64,000 bases of DNA from Ceriagrion tenellum. Taxonomy: Eukaryota; Arthropoda; Insecta; Odonata; Coenagrionidae. Numbering within the stretch: position 1 is the stretch's first letter; each line of letters begins with the position of its first letter. Below the pieces are notes generated by a model. It was not told where the DNA came from and ran no database searches. It worked only from the letters and a program-made list of their open reading frames with translations. Position numbers and translations under genes: made by a program. Of this stretch, positions 50,701-61,809 are shown piece by piece. The DNA lies in NCBI GenBank assembly GCA_963169105.1, contig OY720632.1, positions 55,027,136 through 55,091,135 on the forward strand, given 5' to 3'.

Positions 50701-53700
50701 GAGTGAAAAACAGAAGGTACTCAGGATCAAACAAGAATAATACATGAACCACAAATGAAATAAGTATATTTCAACAGCTTAAAAATTACAAGCAAAATAT
50801 TGCAAGGGTCAGCCAATCTGTGTTCTGATGTCTTAAGCTCAATAATCAATCTCTAATTTTGACAAAGTGCCAGACAAACAGCTGAGCGATGTGCACACCA
50901 AGGTGATTGCCAGTAAAAGAGAGCGATCAGTCAGGTGTGCCACAGGAGGGGAGGTTTTCAGTAAGTTTGAAGGTGAAATGGGTGAGCTATGGAAAAGAGG
51001 CAATTGGTAGCCTTGGAGAGGAGGGAGGTTGTGGAATGAGTAATCATACGCTGTGTATGACTTCAATTGGAGCTTAGGGAACTGTTTTTCATTTCCAACT
51101 GTGGAATGCAACATTTTCCTTTGTGCCATGATTTTCTGCCATAGAATGTCCTTATAGTCTTCTGGTGCCAACTGCTATTTAAGTGAGAGAGAACCTGGTA
51201 AGGGGAAGGTTGTGGCACAAAGGTTTGCAGTAGAAGTTGCTGGGAGGAGACGCTGAGTCTCAGAGATCACTGGATATCTTGTTATTGTTTGCTCGCAAGA
51301 AATTGTTAGCGAGACTGTATCGGAGATAGCATCTTGTGTGCGCCTCGGACAAGTCCTTTGGCTAAGTCCAGAGGGTAAACAGTCCACAGATGGGAAACTG
51401 TCCATAGAGGGGGAATTGATCCAAAAAAAATTGGGAGAATGCTCAAAAAATGCCACAATTTTAACAAAGAGTCTTCATAATACCCTGCATATCATAATGC
51501 AACTCTCCCTATCTGAATTTTTCTAGCAATCAATACCAATAATATAGCGTCTGTGTATCTAATGGCTTCCAACCTATTCCTTCCTTCAGCCGCGTGACAC
51601 TTTCTGCTCACTCAGAGTATCAAAGCAGTTTTCAAAATCGGGAGCAACTTTCCTTAGCATTTAATTTGCTTAGCAAATTTAATCTTTCAGTGTTGGGTCC
51701 CAAATGCTTGCATCAAATTCAAGATTTAATCTAATCAGACCAAATCTGCACCTCTCTTTCAGTTTAGTTTGTCAAGGCAGAGACACAAAAGTTCTGTGTG
51801 TTATCTTCACACTAGGTCTGAAGTCAAGGTGTTCCCAAGAACTTTACATAATCTGGTTCCTTTATATTTACCTTTCCTACCATATAGACAAATTAATGAA
51901 ATGTGATAATAATTCAATATGCCTAAATTTAGTTAGTTACTCTAAACGATTTTATTACGTATTTACCTAACACAAATAATTTCATTTCCAACTAAATTCT
52001 ATGCTATCATATTTAAATTCAGCCACAGACTACTTAAATTCCATAACATTACATGCTACCAAGATCTATAGCACAAAGATAGATGCAAAAATACAACTGA
52101 ATGAAACTGTTACTAGAAATACAAGAATTTGGTTTTTGAGCTAAGTTGTTTCACTACAACTGTATTAATCCTCTGGCCACTTAAGAAATTCTGTAAAAGA
52201 ATTCTCCTTGAGTCACTCACAACACTACCACCTGCGATGGAACAGTGCATTAGTCTAAGTCACGCATGCCAAGGCCTCTTCATAAATGAATTAAACTCAT
52301 ATTTATGTGATGTCTGACTGTATCTATAACAATGATAGTGAGACTTTTAAGTTACATACCACTCAGTGTTTGCATACCTATCAAATGCTTTTTACACTTA
52401 TCACGTGACGTCTCATTCATTTCCTCCAATATAATAGGGTCTGTATCAAGCATGTCATATAATATTCTGAAATTTATAGTCTATGGGGGCTCAGCATACA
52501 ATATCTAAAAAAAAGTTTCACAGGGTAAGGAATTGTTTTGTCAACTAGTCATACAGATTATTTCTCTGCAACACTGACAGCAACAAGGCTTGCGAGCAGT
52601 TTTCAGTCCTCATAATTCTGATGCAGCCCATGGTTTACGAGGAAAAATGCTGAAAGAATGCATTTCCATGAGAAGGCCAAATTTCTAGCTATTATTATTA
52701 TTGTATTTTCACTTGATTTCACCGTAGCAATGTGTGGAGTGACAGATAAAAATGCTAACAAAATTGCCAGAGCATATGACTTACAGTAGGTTTCAGTAGA
52801 TCTTCCCAGCGTGGAGTAATAAAATAAATAATTCCATTCACAGCTCCAGGTAGAGTAGCTCCCCTAATCAGCAAAGCCACAAGTACAATATATGGAAAGA
52901 TTGCTGTAAAATAAGCTGCCTTTCCAGAGCTCTTCACACCCTTGGATAAAACAATAAATATGAAAGCCCAGGCAAAAAGGAGACACAGAGTAAGTCTCCA
53001 ATCTGGTAATCCAATTCCATCATCAATATTTTCTTTCTGGTTTAAGACATTCTTCCTGGAAATAAAACAATTTAATCATTACAAAACGAGTTAACTAGGC
53101 ATAACAACATTTTTTTATTACAGCACAAAAAGTTCTGAACAAACTTTTTGAGTATGCAAACCTCATGCATAGTGTGTAATTTTTTGCATAGATTTGCTTT
53201 TTCTAAGAAGAAACCACAAAGAAAAACAGTTGAAATCAAAATAGCATACCTTTCTACAAATTTAAATTTGAAAATGTTGGTAAGAGTTTAAAAGTGCAAC
53301 TTATTTGATTTCAATAACCTCTTTCACACACTGAAGCCTAAGGCTGTTAAGGCCAGATACCTATATGTATTTTGGTAAGTTATTTGATGAGACAACTGAC
53401 ATCAAATGTGCCATTTAATCATGTAGTCAATATTAGAATGCAAAGGGGTATTAGGGGGTTGCAGGAGGGTGGGGAGAAATCAATCATCAGAACTAGCCTA
53501 GTCTTCATGAAAGGTTACAAGAAGTCCGCAGTTTAACAACCCACCCAGTGGACATAGCATCAAGAACAGAAATTTCGCCCACACAACACCTGAGTGGGGT
53601 CCCACCGACAAATCTCAGTAATGGTGGAGATTTGCCGCTGAGTGGGGTCCCACTGACAAATGTCCTCCACTACTGAGATTTAAACCCTGGTCCTTTGAAA

Positions 53701-56700
53701 AGGTGGGCAGTACTCAAACCACCACACTAGCCTTATTCCCCAAACAAAATAGGTAAGCAGTGTGAATAACTTACTCCTCCCACTGATGATACCACTCCAC
53801 CAATAATTCCACTGGAGAATGAAATCATTAGCACTGAAATTGAGCGGACATGGGACCATTTCCGGAATGACCAATGAAAGTATTAGAACGTCGTTAATAG
53901 TAGGTCCTGGTAGCCAGAATCCCAGGGGCGCATTCAACTGAACATTTGGCGGCAACACCAAATTGAATGCCTCATACTCATGCCTAATTCGCCCAATGAG
54001 AACAATGGATGTTATAACGTGTTTACTATCTATTTCATTGAGTTATACACCATAAAAAAGCGATAAAAGTAATTCAACATCAATAAATAACGTAATGACA
54101 ATTTCCCACCATTTGAAGTTTCATTAGGGAAGTACACGACACGTATCGATGTTCCAGATTGGTTTAGAGTGCATTGTGGACGTAAAGCGTCGAAACACGT
54201 CAAGTAATGAAACTTATAATGCGGAATTTGCTCTTGCATCACTTATATTGATATTTAAGACCTCAAACTGGACACGATTTCGCTACACATTCTTATTACT
54301 CTCGGTTTATGCGTTGGCGTAAAAGATGAAGAATCGCGTCGATAAAGGTGGCAACAATGATACTTTTTAAAAGCCACAGTTAAACCTAGATTATGGGCAG
54401 TAAAACCAAACAACAATTGCAACTTCTAAATTAATGGCTAACAGGAAATACACGATGAATGCGTTCATTTTCCGCGTATCGTGGTAAATTCGAATACAAC
54501 CACGTTTTACCTTTCTTAGTTGATTAAGTCAAAGCTCAATGCTCCATTGGCAAAAAACGCATTTTCTCCGCAGCGAAATCCCACGCCGAAAATCACATTT
54601 CAACACAGGCAGTTGCAGTCATAACATAATACTGAATACTTTCATAAGATTGAAGAGAAGGAACACGTCTTCAAATAAACTCTGGAATTCCCCAAGAAAA
54701 TGAAAAATCTATGATCAACAGGAATACATGCGTCACAAATTCTTTTATTTGACATTTTGATTTACTATAACCGCGACGAGAACAGTATATCAGTGGGGAT
54801 CAGGGATATCCTGAATAGGTATTTCTACGGTACATTTTACTCTCGCGACGAATTGTTGAACATGCAGAGAGACAGAATCAGATGAGCTATACTTTCACCT
54901 TTAAAACCAATCTTCCAGCTGGTGAATCTTGGCTTCGTGCATCCTCCCCCAAAAAATGCTAAATAGCATTACTAGAAACTTTTTCAAAAATAAATCCCAT
55001 TCTTCTGCATTCAGCTCGAATGATTGGACGAATATTAACTAAACATTAAATCCTTATGCGTATTAATTGATTTCCTTTGCATTTTTTTAAACCTATTAAG
55101 TAATTAAAATAGCTTGGCTAGGGGGCACTCGTTTTAACATTCATCATTTTGTCCACCACGAGGACGTATACACCAGGATCATCTATCTCAATAGAGTACT
55201 TTCCCTTATCCATTTAATTTCTCTCAATTGATGTAGTTATATGCATATATTATACGGCAACATGGAATAAGTACAGTTTTTACTTGTTCCATTGGCACGT
55301 TCTTTCCCCAAAATCAGCAAAAATTCGTGGGTGCGTCATATACGAGCTTACATGTGCGAAAGACAGCACCCGTTTCGCAGGCTCCCGGCCTTAGTAACGT
55401 TCAATTAGCCAATGACACCACAAGATATTCCGAAAGAACTGGCATTCTACCCGGCAGTCTTTCATGTTGATATCCAACCACAAACTCAACCACTTAGAAT
55501 ACATTCACAAATGACGAGAAATTACAACGTGCGTCTTACACGAGGGTGCGCGGAACAAGCGTTAGTGCGGATATTCCCATGGTTTAATACCGGATTCAAA
55601 ATACCATAAATCTACTATTACCTCCGCTTCTGTGCAGTATTATACTTTTTCGAAAATAATTCCCCATTTTCGAGACAAGTACGTCATATTGTGCAAAATT
55701 TATTCGTTCCCACAAAACCGCCAAATTCGCATCCTTAAAACATGAGAAAATTGGATATTCATTGGAAATAGTAACTCGTTGGCCACTTTTCAAAATATTT
55801 TTAGAAAACCCAAACTTTCTATTTATATTCATTTTTTACGACCAAAAGAGCATCCAAATTCCATTGTGACCCTCTCGGAATCTTTACATGATATTTAACA
55901 AACATGAAGGCCAACCGCGTCAGTATCAGGACACCGAACTCATACTCCTGCAATACTACACACAGCCTGATTGTAATGAAAACTATAACAAAATAAATAA
56001 GGTATTCAATTCAACAGCCTAATCAACCAAGCAGGGTGCGCAGCAGACAAATCGATGTTAAAACCATTCGTCTTCGTAAATAGGCGCTGAATAGGCATAA
56101 AATATCAGGGAAGAGTAGCTTACCCATACGTAGGATTAACAGAGATGATTATAATTGCAGACCCTTAGAGCACCAGAGTACAAAGAAGAGCACCATTCTA
56201 GGCCTCAAAATCGGAAGGCTTCGCAGAGCAAGCAACTCATAGTTCATAATATACGTTTAATGGAGATACAAAAATCAATATATAAGGCAAAACGCAAAAA
56301 TTCTATAGAATTTCAAACGTTTTGGAGATGCTCCATAGAAAGACACAAAATCCATGACCACTAGCATTGATTGAATAAATTGCAATTCATGCTTCTGATA
56401 TGATTGATGTACGTACAAGAAATATATTTCGGACGAGCTCCGAAAGCCAGGGTGAGCTGTGCTGTTTCCAGATCCTGGCTTTGAGTCGGAACAATTTTTC
56501 CAGCTGGCTTCACACTGAGACCACGGCAATTCCGACGTAAATGAGGCACAGAAGTAAAATACTGATATGGCCATCAAGGAACAATAATAGGTGGCAACAC
56601 AGGTCATGCTTATCACTTGACCCCAGCCAACTCCTAAATTCACGGAAGGAAATGTTTACAGATTCAACACTGATAAAATGAAAACGTAGATGATCACACA

Positions 56701-57729
56701 ATATAATTCTTCGAGCAGCAGTTACCACTCGCGTGATATTTTCCAAATAAGATATAATGGATGTATTTTAATGAAAATATTCGGAAGAATTAATGACAAA
56801 TAATTTCAAGCTGTTAAATACTCAATGGGCAACCAAAAAGTACCCCACAAGAATTCCTCGAGCTATTTTTCCATAAAGGTACGCTTTTTTGTGCAAGTAC
56901 TAATTTAAGAAGTGAAAAAAACAATTGAGAACATACCAAGGAATAAACTTATGTAAAATAACACTTTACCTCTGAAAGCAGGAGAAAGGTTCCATATTTT
57001 GACTGGACCCAGGTTACAAAACTGCCCCACAGCCATTTCCATGTAATAGAGAGGTTTCCCAATAACAAAAAGCACGATAATATATGGGATAAGGAAAGCG
57101 CCCCCGCCATTTTCAAAGGCGGTGACGGGAAATCTCCACAGATTCCCGAGACCAACGGACATGGAAATGCAAGAGAGCAAAAACTCGATTGGTTTATCCC
57201 ATTCTTGTCTATTTGCCACTTTTGGTGTTTCAATGTTTTGACGATTGCTTTCCCCTATCGCCTGATCTTTTTGAAGACTGACCGTCGTCCACTGAGGTGT
57301 TTCCGTACCCTCTTTATTCTCCGGGGTGGCATCATAACCATAGTTGACAGCTCCCGTCAACTGAAAAAGTAGACATGGCAATAATTACACAGAGTACACG
57401 GAATTATTAACCAGCGTCAGGCAACAAAAGACTGAAAGTACGAAACATTTCCGAACACAAGCTCAAGGTTCACCCCAACGTAAAAATTGACTATAGTTAC
57501 GGTTCGAAAAAATGTTAAGCACGTGTGACACCACAAATTATGTTCTTATTCACAAAAACAGTTTTATTCTCTCAAAACAAGTTCCAGTAGGAAAATAATG
57601 CCCGAGAAATTCTAAAGTATTCCGTAATATTCTGTTATGATTGCATGACAGGTAATGACTATAGGGAAAGCTAAATTTTATTACCTCCAGTCCGGGACCC
57701 CCATTGTCCACCAGAATTCCTCCGTCCAT
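38584..57729 (-). CDS. Gene A: SLC6 Na+-coupled (nutrient amino acid-like) transporter, 11 exons, complete
   Basis: Joining 11 coding exons (57685-57729, 56970-57360, 56417-56633, 52785-53055, 49842-49945, 49326-49515, 49068-49244, 48700-48799, 48376-48552, 48163-48257, 38584-38748) gives 1932 nt, or 643 residues, the usual SLC6 length. All introns are GT-AG and phases agree at every junction. The protein has 12 hydrophobic segments. TM1 carries GLGNLWRFP and ENGGGAF (about residues 85-103), TM6 carries TQCFFSL, and the extracellular loop after TM3 has PWSQC with a second Cys and N-glycosylation sequons. The C-terminus has the family signature WGPAN. SLC6 proteins use the Na+ gradient to import amino acids or transmitters at the plasma membrane. 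The TM1 and TM3 wording resembles insect NAT/NAAT proteins, but the substrate is an inference. Intron 10 (9.4 kb) is swollen by nested transposons. Confidence 0.9.
40207..40392 (-). other. Small membrane-type ORF, unrecognised
   Basis: An ATG at 40392 opens 61 codons (MDKFGPSVQPYYINL...) with one long hydrophobic stretch (CTMLVFWGALMAKLILFLCF) and a TGA at 40209. It lies in intron 10 of gene A, right next to the transposon insertion point. There is no recognised homologue; it may be fortuitous. Confidence 0.2.
40847..41623 (-). pseudogene. Cysteine-rich C-terminal ORF of the long-TIR transposon
   Basis: An open frame of about 258 codons ends just inside the left TIR. Notable parts are a basic stretch (DKYYYIRKKFNRDKKYEDKL) and a cysteine cluster (FDVCSCKCKMHLLCDCNKTI, then C-x10-CSC). 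The cluster suggests a metal-binding module. The 5' part of the gene is missing: the frame runs into the element at 41657-43056, and only about 430 bp remain before the opposite TIR. Its placement inside the TIRs argues that it is transposon-encoded. I do not recognise the family and cannot assign a catalytic role. Confidence 0.5.
41657..43056. mobile_element. Harbinger-like non-autonomous element, 1.4 kb
   Basis: Perfect 23-bp inverted ends starting GGGTGCGTTCCAGTGAACGC are flanked by the trinucleotide CTA on both sides (41654-41656 and 43057-43059). Subterminal regions carry several GGAGCG-type motifs. A 3-bp duplication with G-rich ends fits PIF/Harbinger. No transposase ORF is present inside. 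Confidence 0.75.
43886..47238 (-). mobile_element. Non-LTR retrotransposon (endonuclease + RT), inactive
   Basis: Read on the minus strand it starts exactly at the endonuclease domain (LSTWNMRG, then VVIVACYAPVDGE, IILGDMNGWVG, GTDHYLV). It continues into reverse transcriptase (NGKAAGIDGISSEML, FLDLEKAYDRVN, VKQGFVMSPWLF, LLYVDDAVLIS) and the C-terminus (LLYGSETWVC, LRWFGHVERM). Several stops look like CGA-to-TGA CpG decay, there is a frameshift near 45420, and a SINE splits the RT. The 3' end is a (GTAT)n tail. Flanking GTCCA at 43881-43885 and 47239-47243 is the probable target duplication inside the older TIR. Confidence 0.88.
44924..45226 (+). mobile_element. tRNA-derived SINE with perfect 14-bp TSD
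   Basis: The insert has box A-like GTGGTGGCTAGAGTACTTG and box B-like GGATTCAAATCC in its 5' third. It is bounded by identical copies of TTATTACAAGCCAA (44910-44923 and 45227-45240). Removing the insert and one copy restores the RT frame of the host LINE across this point. It is the youngest event in the nest. Confidence 0.9.
48163..48257 (-). CDS. Gene A exon 10 (TM12)
   Basis: The exon encodes FGIALSTLGLIPVPIWMVV (TM12) and a basic tail ending FVK at a consensus donor GTATGC, phase 0. Without splicing, the frame would run 22 more codons to a TGA at 48094-48096. The terminal exon at 38748 restores the family C-terminus, so splicing is preferred. Confidence 0.88.
48376..48552 (-). CDS. Gene A exon 9 (TM11)
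   Basis: It reads LENLCQDIYFAIG, then YWRLCWGILIPF (TM11) and FTPLTYAGISYP. Both borders are phase 1. The exon and both flanking introns are nearly identical to gene B. Confidence 0.92.
48700..48799 (-). CDS. Gene A exon 8 (TM10)
   Basis: GGQFILALVDYYGASFIV starts right after the TAG acceptor. The exon ends in phase 1 with VIAIAWVYG at a GTAAGT donor. It encodes TM10. Confidence 0.92.
49068..49244 (-). CDS. Gene A exon 7 (TM8 and TM9)
   Basis: It opens after AAATAG with LFSVLFFLMLFVLGIGSA (TM8, including the conserved GIGS) and ends with TM9 and YVTQ before GTGAGT. It is exactly 59 codons, the same as in gene B. Confidence 0.92.
49326..49515 (-). CDS. Gene A exon 6 (TM7)
   Basis: The exon begins after TTTTTCAG, completing Arg from the previous exon, and ends at GTAAGT in phase 0. 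It contains TTLDTFTSLLAGFTIFS (TM7) and the GGTGLAFVSYPDAI segment that is typical of SLC6 loop 4. Confidence 0.92.
49842..49945 (-). CDS. Gene A exon 5 (TM6)
   Basis: The acceptor is TTCTAG and the donor is GTTAGT in phase 2, weaker than the GTAAGT at the same place in gene B. It encodes the TM6 core TQCFFSL followed by FGSVIFYSSYNNF, the unwound helix lining the substrate site in SLC6 structures. Confidence 0.9.
49946..52784. other. Gene A intron 4
   Basis: 2.8 kb without recognisable coding sequence. Bases next to the exon 4 donor (52560-52784) are strongly conserved with gene B. ORFs at 50839-51456 show no domain. Confidence 0.5.
52785..53055 (-). CDS. Gene A exon 4 (TM4 and TM5)
   Basis: The acceptor TTTCCAG is followed by the codon-completing G, and the donor is GTAAGT in phase 0. 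The exon includes LPDWRLTLCLLFAW (TM4), KSSGKAAYFTAIFPY and VALLIRGATLPGA (TM5). The 230 intronic bases just beyond its donor are also strongly conserved with gene B. Confidence 0.92.
53560..53745 (-). repeat. tRNA-derived SINE relic in gene A intron 3
   Basis: On the minus strand GGCTAGTGTGGTGGTTTGAG and GGGTTTAAATCTC match boxes A and B of the SINE at 44924-45226. The body has two copies of a GCTGAGTGGGGTCCCAC-type unit 47 bp apart and a small inverted repeat around GAGATTT. Confidence 0.6.
53746..56416. other. Gene A intron 3, remainder
   Basis: Patches align with gene B intron 3. A hairpin (GACG-TAAAG-CGTC) followed by GAAACACGTC lies at about 54177-54200. No coding region was recognised. 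Confidence 0.45.
56417..56633 (-). CDS. Gene A exon 3 (TM3 and large extracellular loop)
   Basis: The exon starts after TTTAG in phase 1 and ends at a GTACGT donor in phase 2. It completes SPAFRG-VGWGQV, then TM3 with TYYCSLMA. Next comes the extracellular loop with PWSQC and NCSDS: a conserved Cys pair and N-glycosylation sequons. Confidence 0.9.
56970..57360 (-). CDS. Gene A exon 2 (N-terminal tail, TM1, TM2)
   Basis: The acceptor TTTTTCAG precedes TTGACGGG and the donor is GTAAAG in phase 1. The exon holds a polar N-terminal tail, TM1 with the SLC6 signature GLGNLWRFP then ENGGGAFLIPY, and TM2 through GKPLYYMEMAVGQF. It is 42 nt shorter than the gene B counterpart because it lacks one copy of a 14-residue repeat. 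Confidence 0.92.
57685..57729 (-). CDS. Gene A exon 1 (start codon, residues 1-15)
   Basis: The ATG at 57729-57727 opens MDGGILVDNGG, followed by a GTAATA donor in phase 0. The same exon with the same length is found in gene B, which supports the chosen start. It encodes a short cytosolic N-terminus. Confidence 0.8.
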
Positions 57730-57870
57730 TATGATCCAGATAAAATAATTTACAGCCCAATGAAGTATGCTTCAATCGATCAAATTTCTTGACAGTTGAC
57801 ACTAACTGGAAGGAGATAAAGATATCTGACAACACCCATATTTCTTCAGTCCTTCTATAACTAAGTTGTT
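57730..57870 (-). promoter_or_regulatory. Conserved upstream/5' UTR block of gene A
   Basis: The first 140 bases upstream of the ATG align with the same interval of gene B, including shared TTGATCGATTGAA-like and CAGATATC segments in the same order. Similarity fades beyond about 58.2 kb. It probably holds the 5' UTR and core promoter. No TATA box at a convincing distance was seen. Confidence 0.3.
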
Positions 57871-58377
57871 AAGATATCGTGCCTCTTTTCATGAACACAG
57901 CCTTGCCATATGTTTACCATCTGTCAGAAAAGAATTAAGTCTGCAGCGATAATTTCTTTATGCTCTCCATGAGTGGGTTGATAAACAGGAGGAGGGAGAC
58001 GAAAACGATCAATTCTTAAATATTTACTTTAGTTAAGGAAATTCGGGGCAGTCACCTTCGGTTGGCCTGAGTCAGTCAAAAGGTTTTGGTAAATTCCAAC
58101 CAATCACGATATTCATCGCGCTCATTTTGCTGAATTTACACCGAATTTTCCCAGCATAGGTGATGTATATCAGCTGTAAATTTAGGGAATGTTTACAAGA
58201 TAATTGAATGAAAAGGAGTAAGTGACTGGGCTGTTCTTGACTTTTATGGAAACCTACGGATGTCGTATGGTGTTAGTTTTCTTCTATGAAACGTTTACAA
58301 AGACAGAATTCCGGGTTGACCAGAGTTATAATTTAGATATTAATCTTAATTTAATTTTGTTTTTTCTCAAAAGAAAA

Positions 58378-58475
58378 TCTGGTTCACCAAGTGTTTTTTC
58401 ATTAGGAACTTTTGGTTGACCAAGTTCAAGGCTTTCTGGTTCACCAAGTGTTTTTTCATTAGGAACTTTTCATTC
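58378..58475. repeat. 57-bp tandem repeat, about 1.7 units
   Basis: TCTGGTTCACCAAGTGTTTT and the following 16 bases recur with a 57-bp period (58378 and 58435), 36 bp identical. Confidence 0.85.
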
Positions 58476-58479
58476 CAGG

Positions 58480-60070
58480 AGACCAATGGCCAGCAATACC
58501 CGAACTTACGCAGCTCCATCAACACTCATGTAATATTCCGCGACACATCGCATTGACGTTTTGCACGGACTGCTCCAACAAGGAATTGAAGGATATATAA
58601 AAAACCAGATCAACTACATATTAAGAAATACACTTTTTCCATTTGAAATTTCGTAGCCATAAGGCAGCATAAAACTTCCCAATGCTGAAAAATTAGTACT
58701 GAGTCCCATTATATAGGGCTTCTAGAATGCACTATGTAATAAATCTTGATAAATAAATATAATAGAACAGGCATTATAAATACGTTACCTTACCCCTATA
58801 GTTCTAACCAATACTAATCCTCCCTAAAAATCTACAGCAATTATTTTATTCGTTAATTATTTTCTTTCTCAGTTTCTCTTTTTTGAGCGACTAAAAGAAT
58901 GAACTTCAACAATTGAGGGTCTTTCCAACTCGATTTCCAATTAGAACGATAAAAACTCAGATTAAAAACTCCTGACGAACTGAATAACTATAGTATTATT
59001 AATTTGTCGTCACTAGCTCCGCTTTACCTTAACGACACACGCCTAACAATAATTGAACCGATTTGAGGTATCTCATTGTCCGAGACATTAGATAAAATTG
59101 ACTCCTAGAATTGCCGCAGTGCGATTGTCACAGAAAAAAAATTGCCATGATATAAAAGACTTCATCATGAAAACGCACAACGTAAGAGTAACTGTGACAA
59201 TTCGACAAGATCGTAAATATGACACCAATCATTTCCGAGGCGCCCGAAGACAAAACTATACTGTAGTCAAAACAACGAACTGGTTATTGAGCGGTCGACA
59301 AAAATATTTCATTTGCCAGAAGACAAGCAGTTATAATACCGAGCAGAAATGCGGAATCACTCTATATCTTGAGCAGCAACAGACATAGGCTAGGCTTTTA
59401 AAAGCTTGAGAAATATCGGAACAGGTTGCACAGCGTTGATGACGAATCGTCACATTTATATAGGATCCGTTAAAAGTCAACCTCCGATTTATGGGAGCAA
59501 CACCATAAATTAATAACTCGTTTCTTGTTTCACCTCATAACTTGAGAAGCGAGAAGCCCGCGGGTATGAATACAGAAGGGCAAGCAAGGGTATGTAACAC
59601 TTCAATTTGATCAAAAGTACTTCATTCTCGAGACGAGAAACAACATCTTGGGAACAGAATTCATCTGGAGAAGCATTTTCTCAGTCGCCAATTTTCTTCC
59701 CGTGACTCATCTGCATATTGAAAACATGGGAATATAAAAGAACATTTTCATACTATAGAATATATATCATATAAAATTTTTCAAATATGAAATAATAATT
59801 TCCCTCCGATATGGAAGTCATCTATCTCCTATACAGGATAGAAAAAGATGTTGTCTAAGCAACGATTTCGATCCATTTCTGGACTGTATACCACCATAGT
59901 ACCACATCTCGAAGGTGATGAGGTAATGCGGATGTCTAAAGAAGACCATGAAGTAAAAAACAAATTGGAAGGCAAGAAAATCAAGCGATGTCATTTAAGT
60001 ACATAAGGAAGCATAATCACTTGGCAAAGGTCATGTACACAATTAATTAAGATCAGAATTGATCAGGAAA
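58480..60070. other. DNA upstream of gene A, no gene recognised
   Basis: Beyond about 58.2 kb similarity with gene B upstream DNA stops. The sequence is AT-rich without a convincing ORF. The 96-codon ORF at 59098-59388 has no recognisable domain. Confidence 0.35.
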
Positions 60071-60079
60071 AAATACAAA

Positions 60080-60480
60080 ATGGAATGGAATACATTTGGA
60101 AAAGTTTAGGGACTCCTGACAACCAGGAGTAACATAAAGGGTTGAAGGAAAAGAGTGGCAAAGCATTTTATATGTAGTATAATTTTCTATGGATCGGAAA
60201 CGTGGACAATGAGGAACATGGAAGAAGAAATATCTAGAAAGCTTTGAGATATGACCAAGGGGAAAGATGGAGAAGATACGAAGAGCAGATAAGGTTAAAA
60301 ATGAGACGTTACTGAAAAGAGTTGAGAGAAGTGAAGAATTTTGAAAAGTGTAAAGAAGAAAAAGGCAAATTGGATAGGCCACATATTACGGAGAGATTGC
60401 TTGATGAAAGTCGTCATTGAAGAAAAGTTACATGAAAAAAGAGGAAGAGACTTGGTGCGATGACAGATATAATGAGAGGA
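60080..60480 (+). mobile_element. LINE 3' remnant (RT C-terminal region)
   Basis: Across shifting frames it reads YGSETWTMRNMEEEISRK, then ANWIGHILRRDCLMKVVIEE and KRGRDLV. This is the characteristic C-terminal end of LINE polyproteins, also seen in the nested LINE. Several stops and frameshifts show that it is old. Confidence 0.75.
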
Positions 60481-61365
60481 GGAGTAAGCAACGAAGAACC
60501 TTGCCCAAATATGCCTGGAGACTACAATTCCATGGAGACCTGTCATTAGACATACAAAGAAAGAGAGAGACCAACGAGGATAACTCTATGTTACAACTAA
60601 GTCGACCAAACACTCTACACCTTTAATCATAAATATGCGTTATTCATACTTTTGGTGGTTTTTTTAAACCTTACACCCGGCATTATTCTTTCTTCGCGCA
60701 CCCATGTACTGCCCAACGCGTATCCCTCAGACTCCGCGTACCGAAGAGTGGAACCGTTGATCTGAAGAGACCCTCGGGCCATTTTTATGCTAGGACCACA
60801 TACAACTTTCGGCGAAAAAATAACCTCGAATTAAAATTATCTAAACACTCCGATATGACGCAATCATTAATATGTCTAATCATCCAGCACTTCAAAGCAA
60901 CGTCTAATCGTCCACAGCTTCAAAGCCGTGCATGGGAGCACGCACACTTTGGGGGTAGGATATCTTGGGCATTTGAAATCTGAGTCATGAGAGAACTCCA
61001 CAGAGACAATGAGGTAGCCGTCCAATTACAAGACTTACAGTTTCAGTTCAGGTACCATCATTAGAAAACGTAGGTTATCTTGGCGAAAGGCGAGGAATTC
61101 CTATTATGGTGTCGTTTGAACTACATTTCAGAAAGATATCAATATTGTGGAGGAAATCTTATGGGAAGAGAGAGGCGGAAATTAACATTCTCTTTCTATG
61201 CTTCACATGATGTCAATGGACCACTTTGCGACATCAATTGAGTGAATCTTTTAACAACACACAATACTTTGAGTGATTTCAGTTTTTGCGGGTTAGCTTA
61301 GCAGTCGACGACCCGCCTTATAGTATCCGGCAAGTTATGATGAATGAGCAGTGAATTGATAAAAC

Positions 61366-61796
61366 TAGAGATGAGTCGATACCACTTTTTTCAATTCCGA
61401 TTCCGATTCTTTCAAATCGATTCTCGATTTCGATTCCATCGATTCTTATCCCTAATAATAGGTGGGATATTGATATACCAGTAGCGTATGGCTATTATTT
61501 AAATTCAAGTATTGGCTGAAATAAAATAACAAAGACAATTAAGTCGTTCAAAAAGTACATTTATTAACAAATAGCAAATATATCCTCAGCTTATTTAGGT
61601 AGATAAAAAGTACAGATAGCCTACACCCAAAATTTCTGAGACAAATATGATGTGATAAATGAAATTTGATTTGAATATTTATCTATCTGGAATCGATGGA
61701 ATCGGAATCGACTCGAGGCGATCGATTTTTGATACCGATTCTAATCCTGAGAATCGGTGGAATCGAGAACCGACATTTGGATTCGACTCATTCTTA
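61366..61796. mobile_element. hAT-type MITE with 8-bp TSD
   Basis: The ends TAGAGATGAGTCGA and, inverted, TAAGAATGAGTCGA bound 431 bp and are flanked by the identical octamer GATAAAAC (61358-61365 and 61797-61804). The subterminal regions are dense in GATTCCGATT/AATCGGAATC motifs. No coding capacity. Confidence 0.8.
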
Positions 61797-61809
61797 GATA
61801 AAACAAATG

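Noticed and set aside
50839..51456. Two adjacent minus-strand ORFs in gene A intron 4
   Set aside because: They are Ser/Pro/Leu-rich with no domain, and one needs a non-ATG start. They are not conserved in gene B intron 4.
58222..58419. 65-codon ORF right upstream of gene A
   Set aside because: It extends into a 57-bp tandem repeat and has no domain or homologous frame upstream of gene B.
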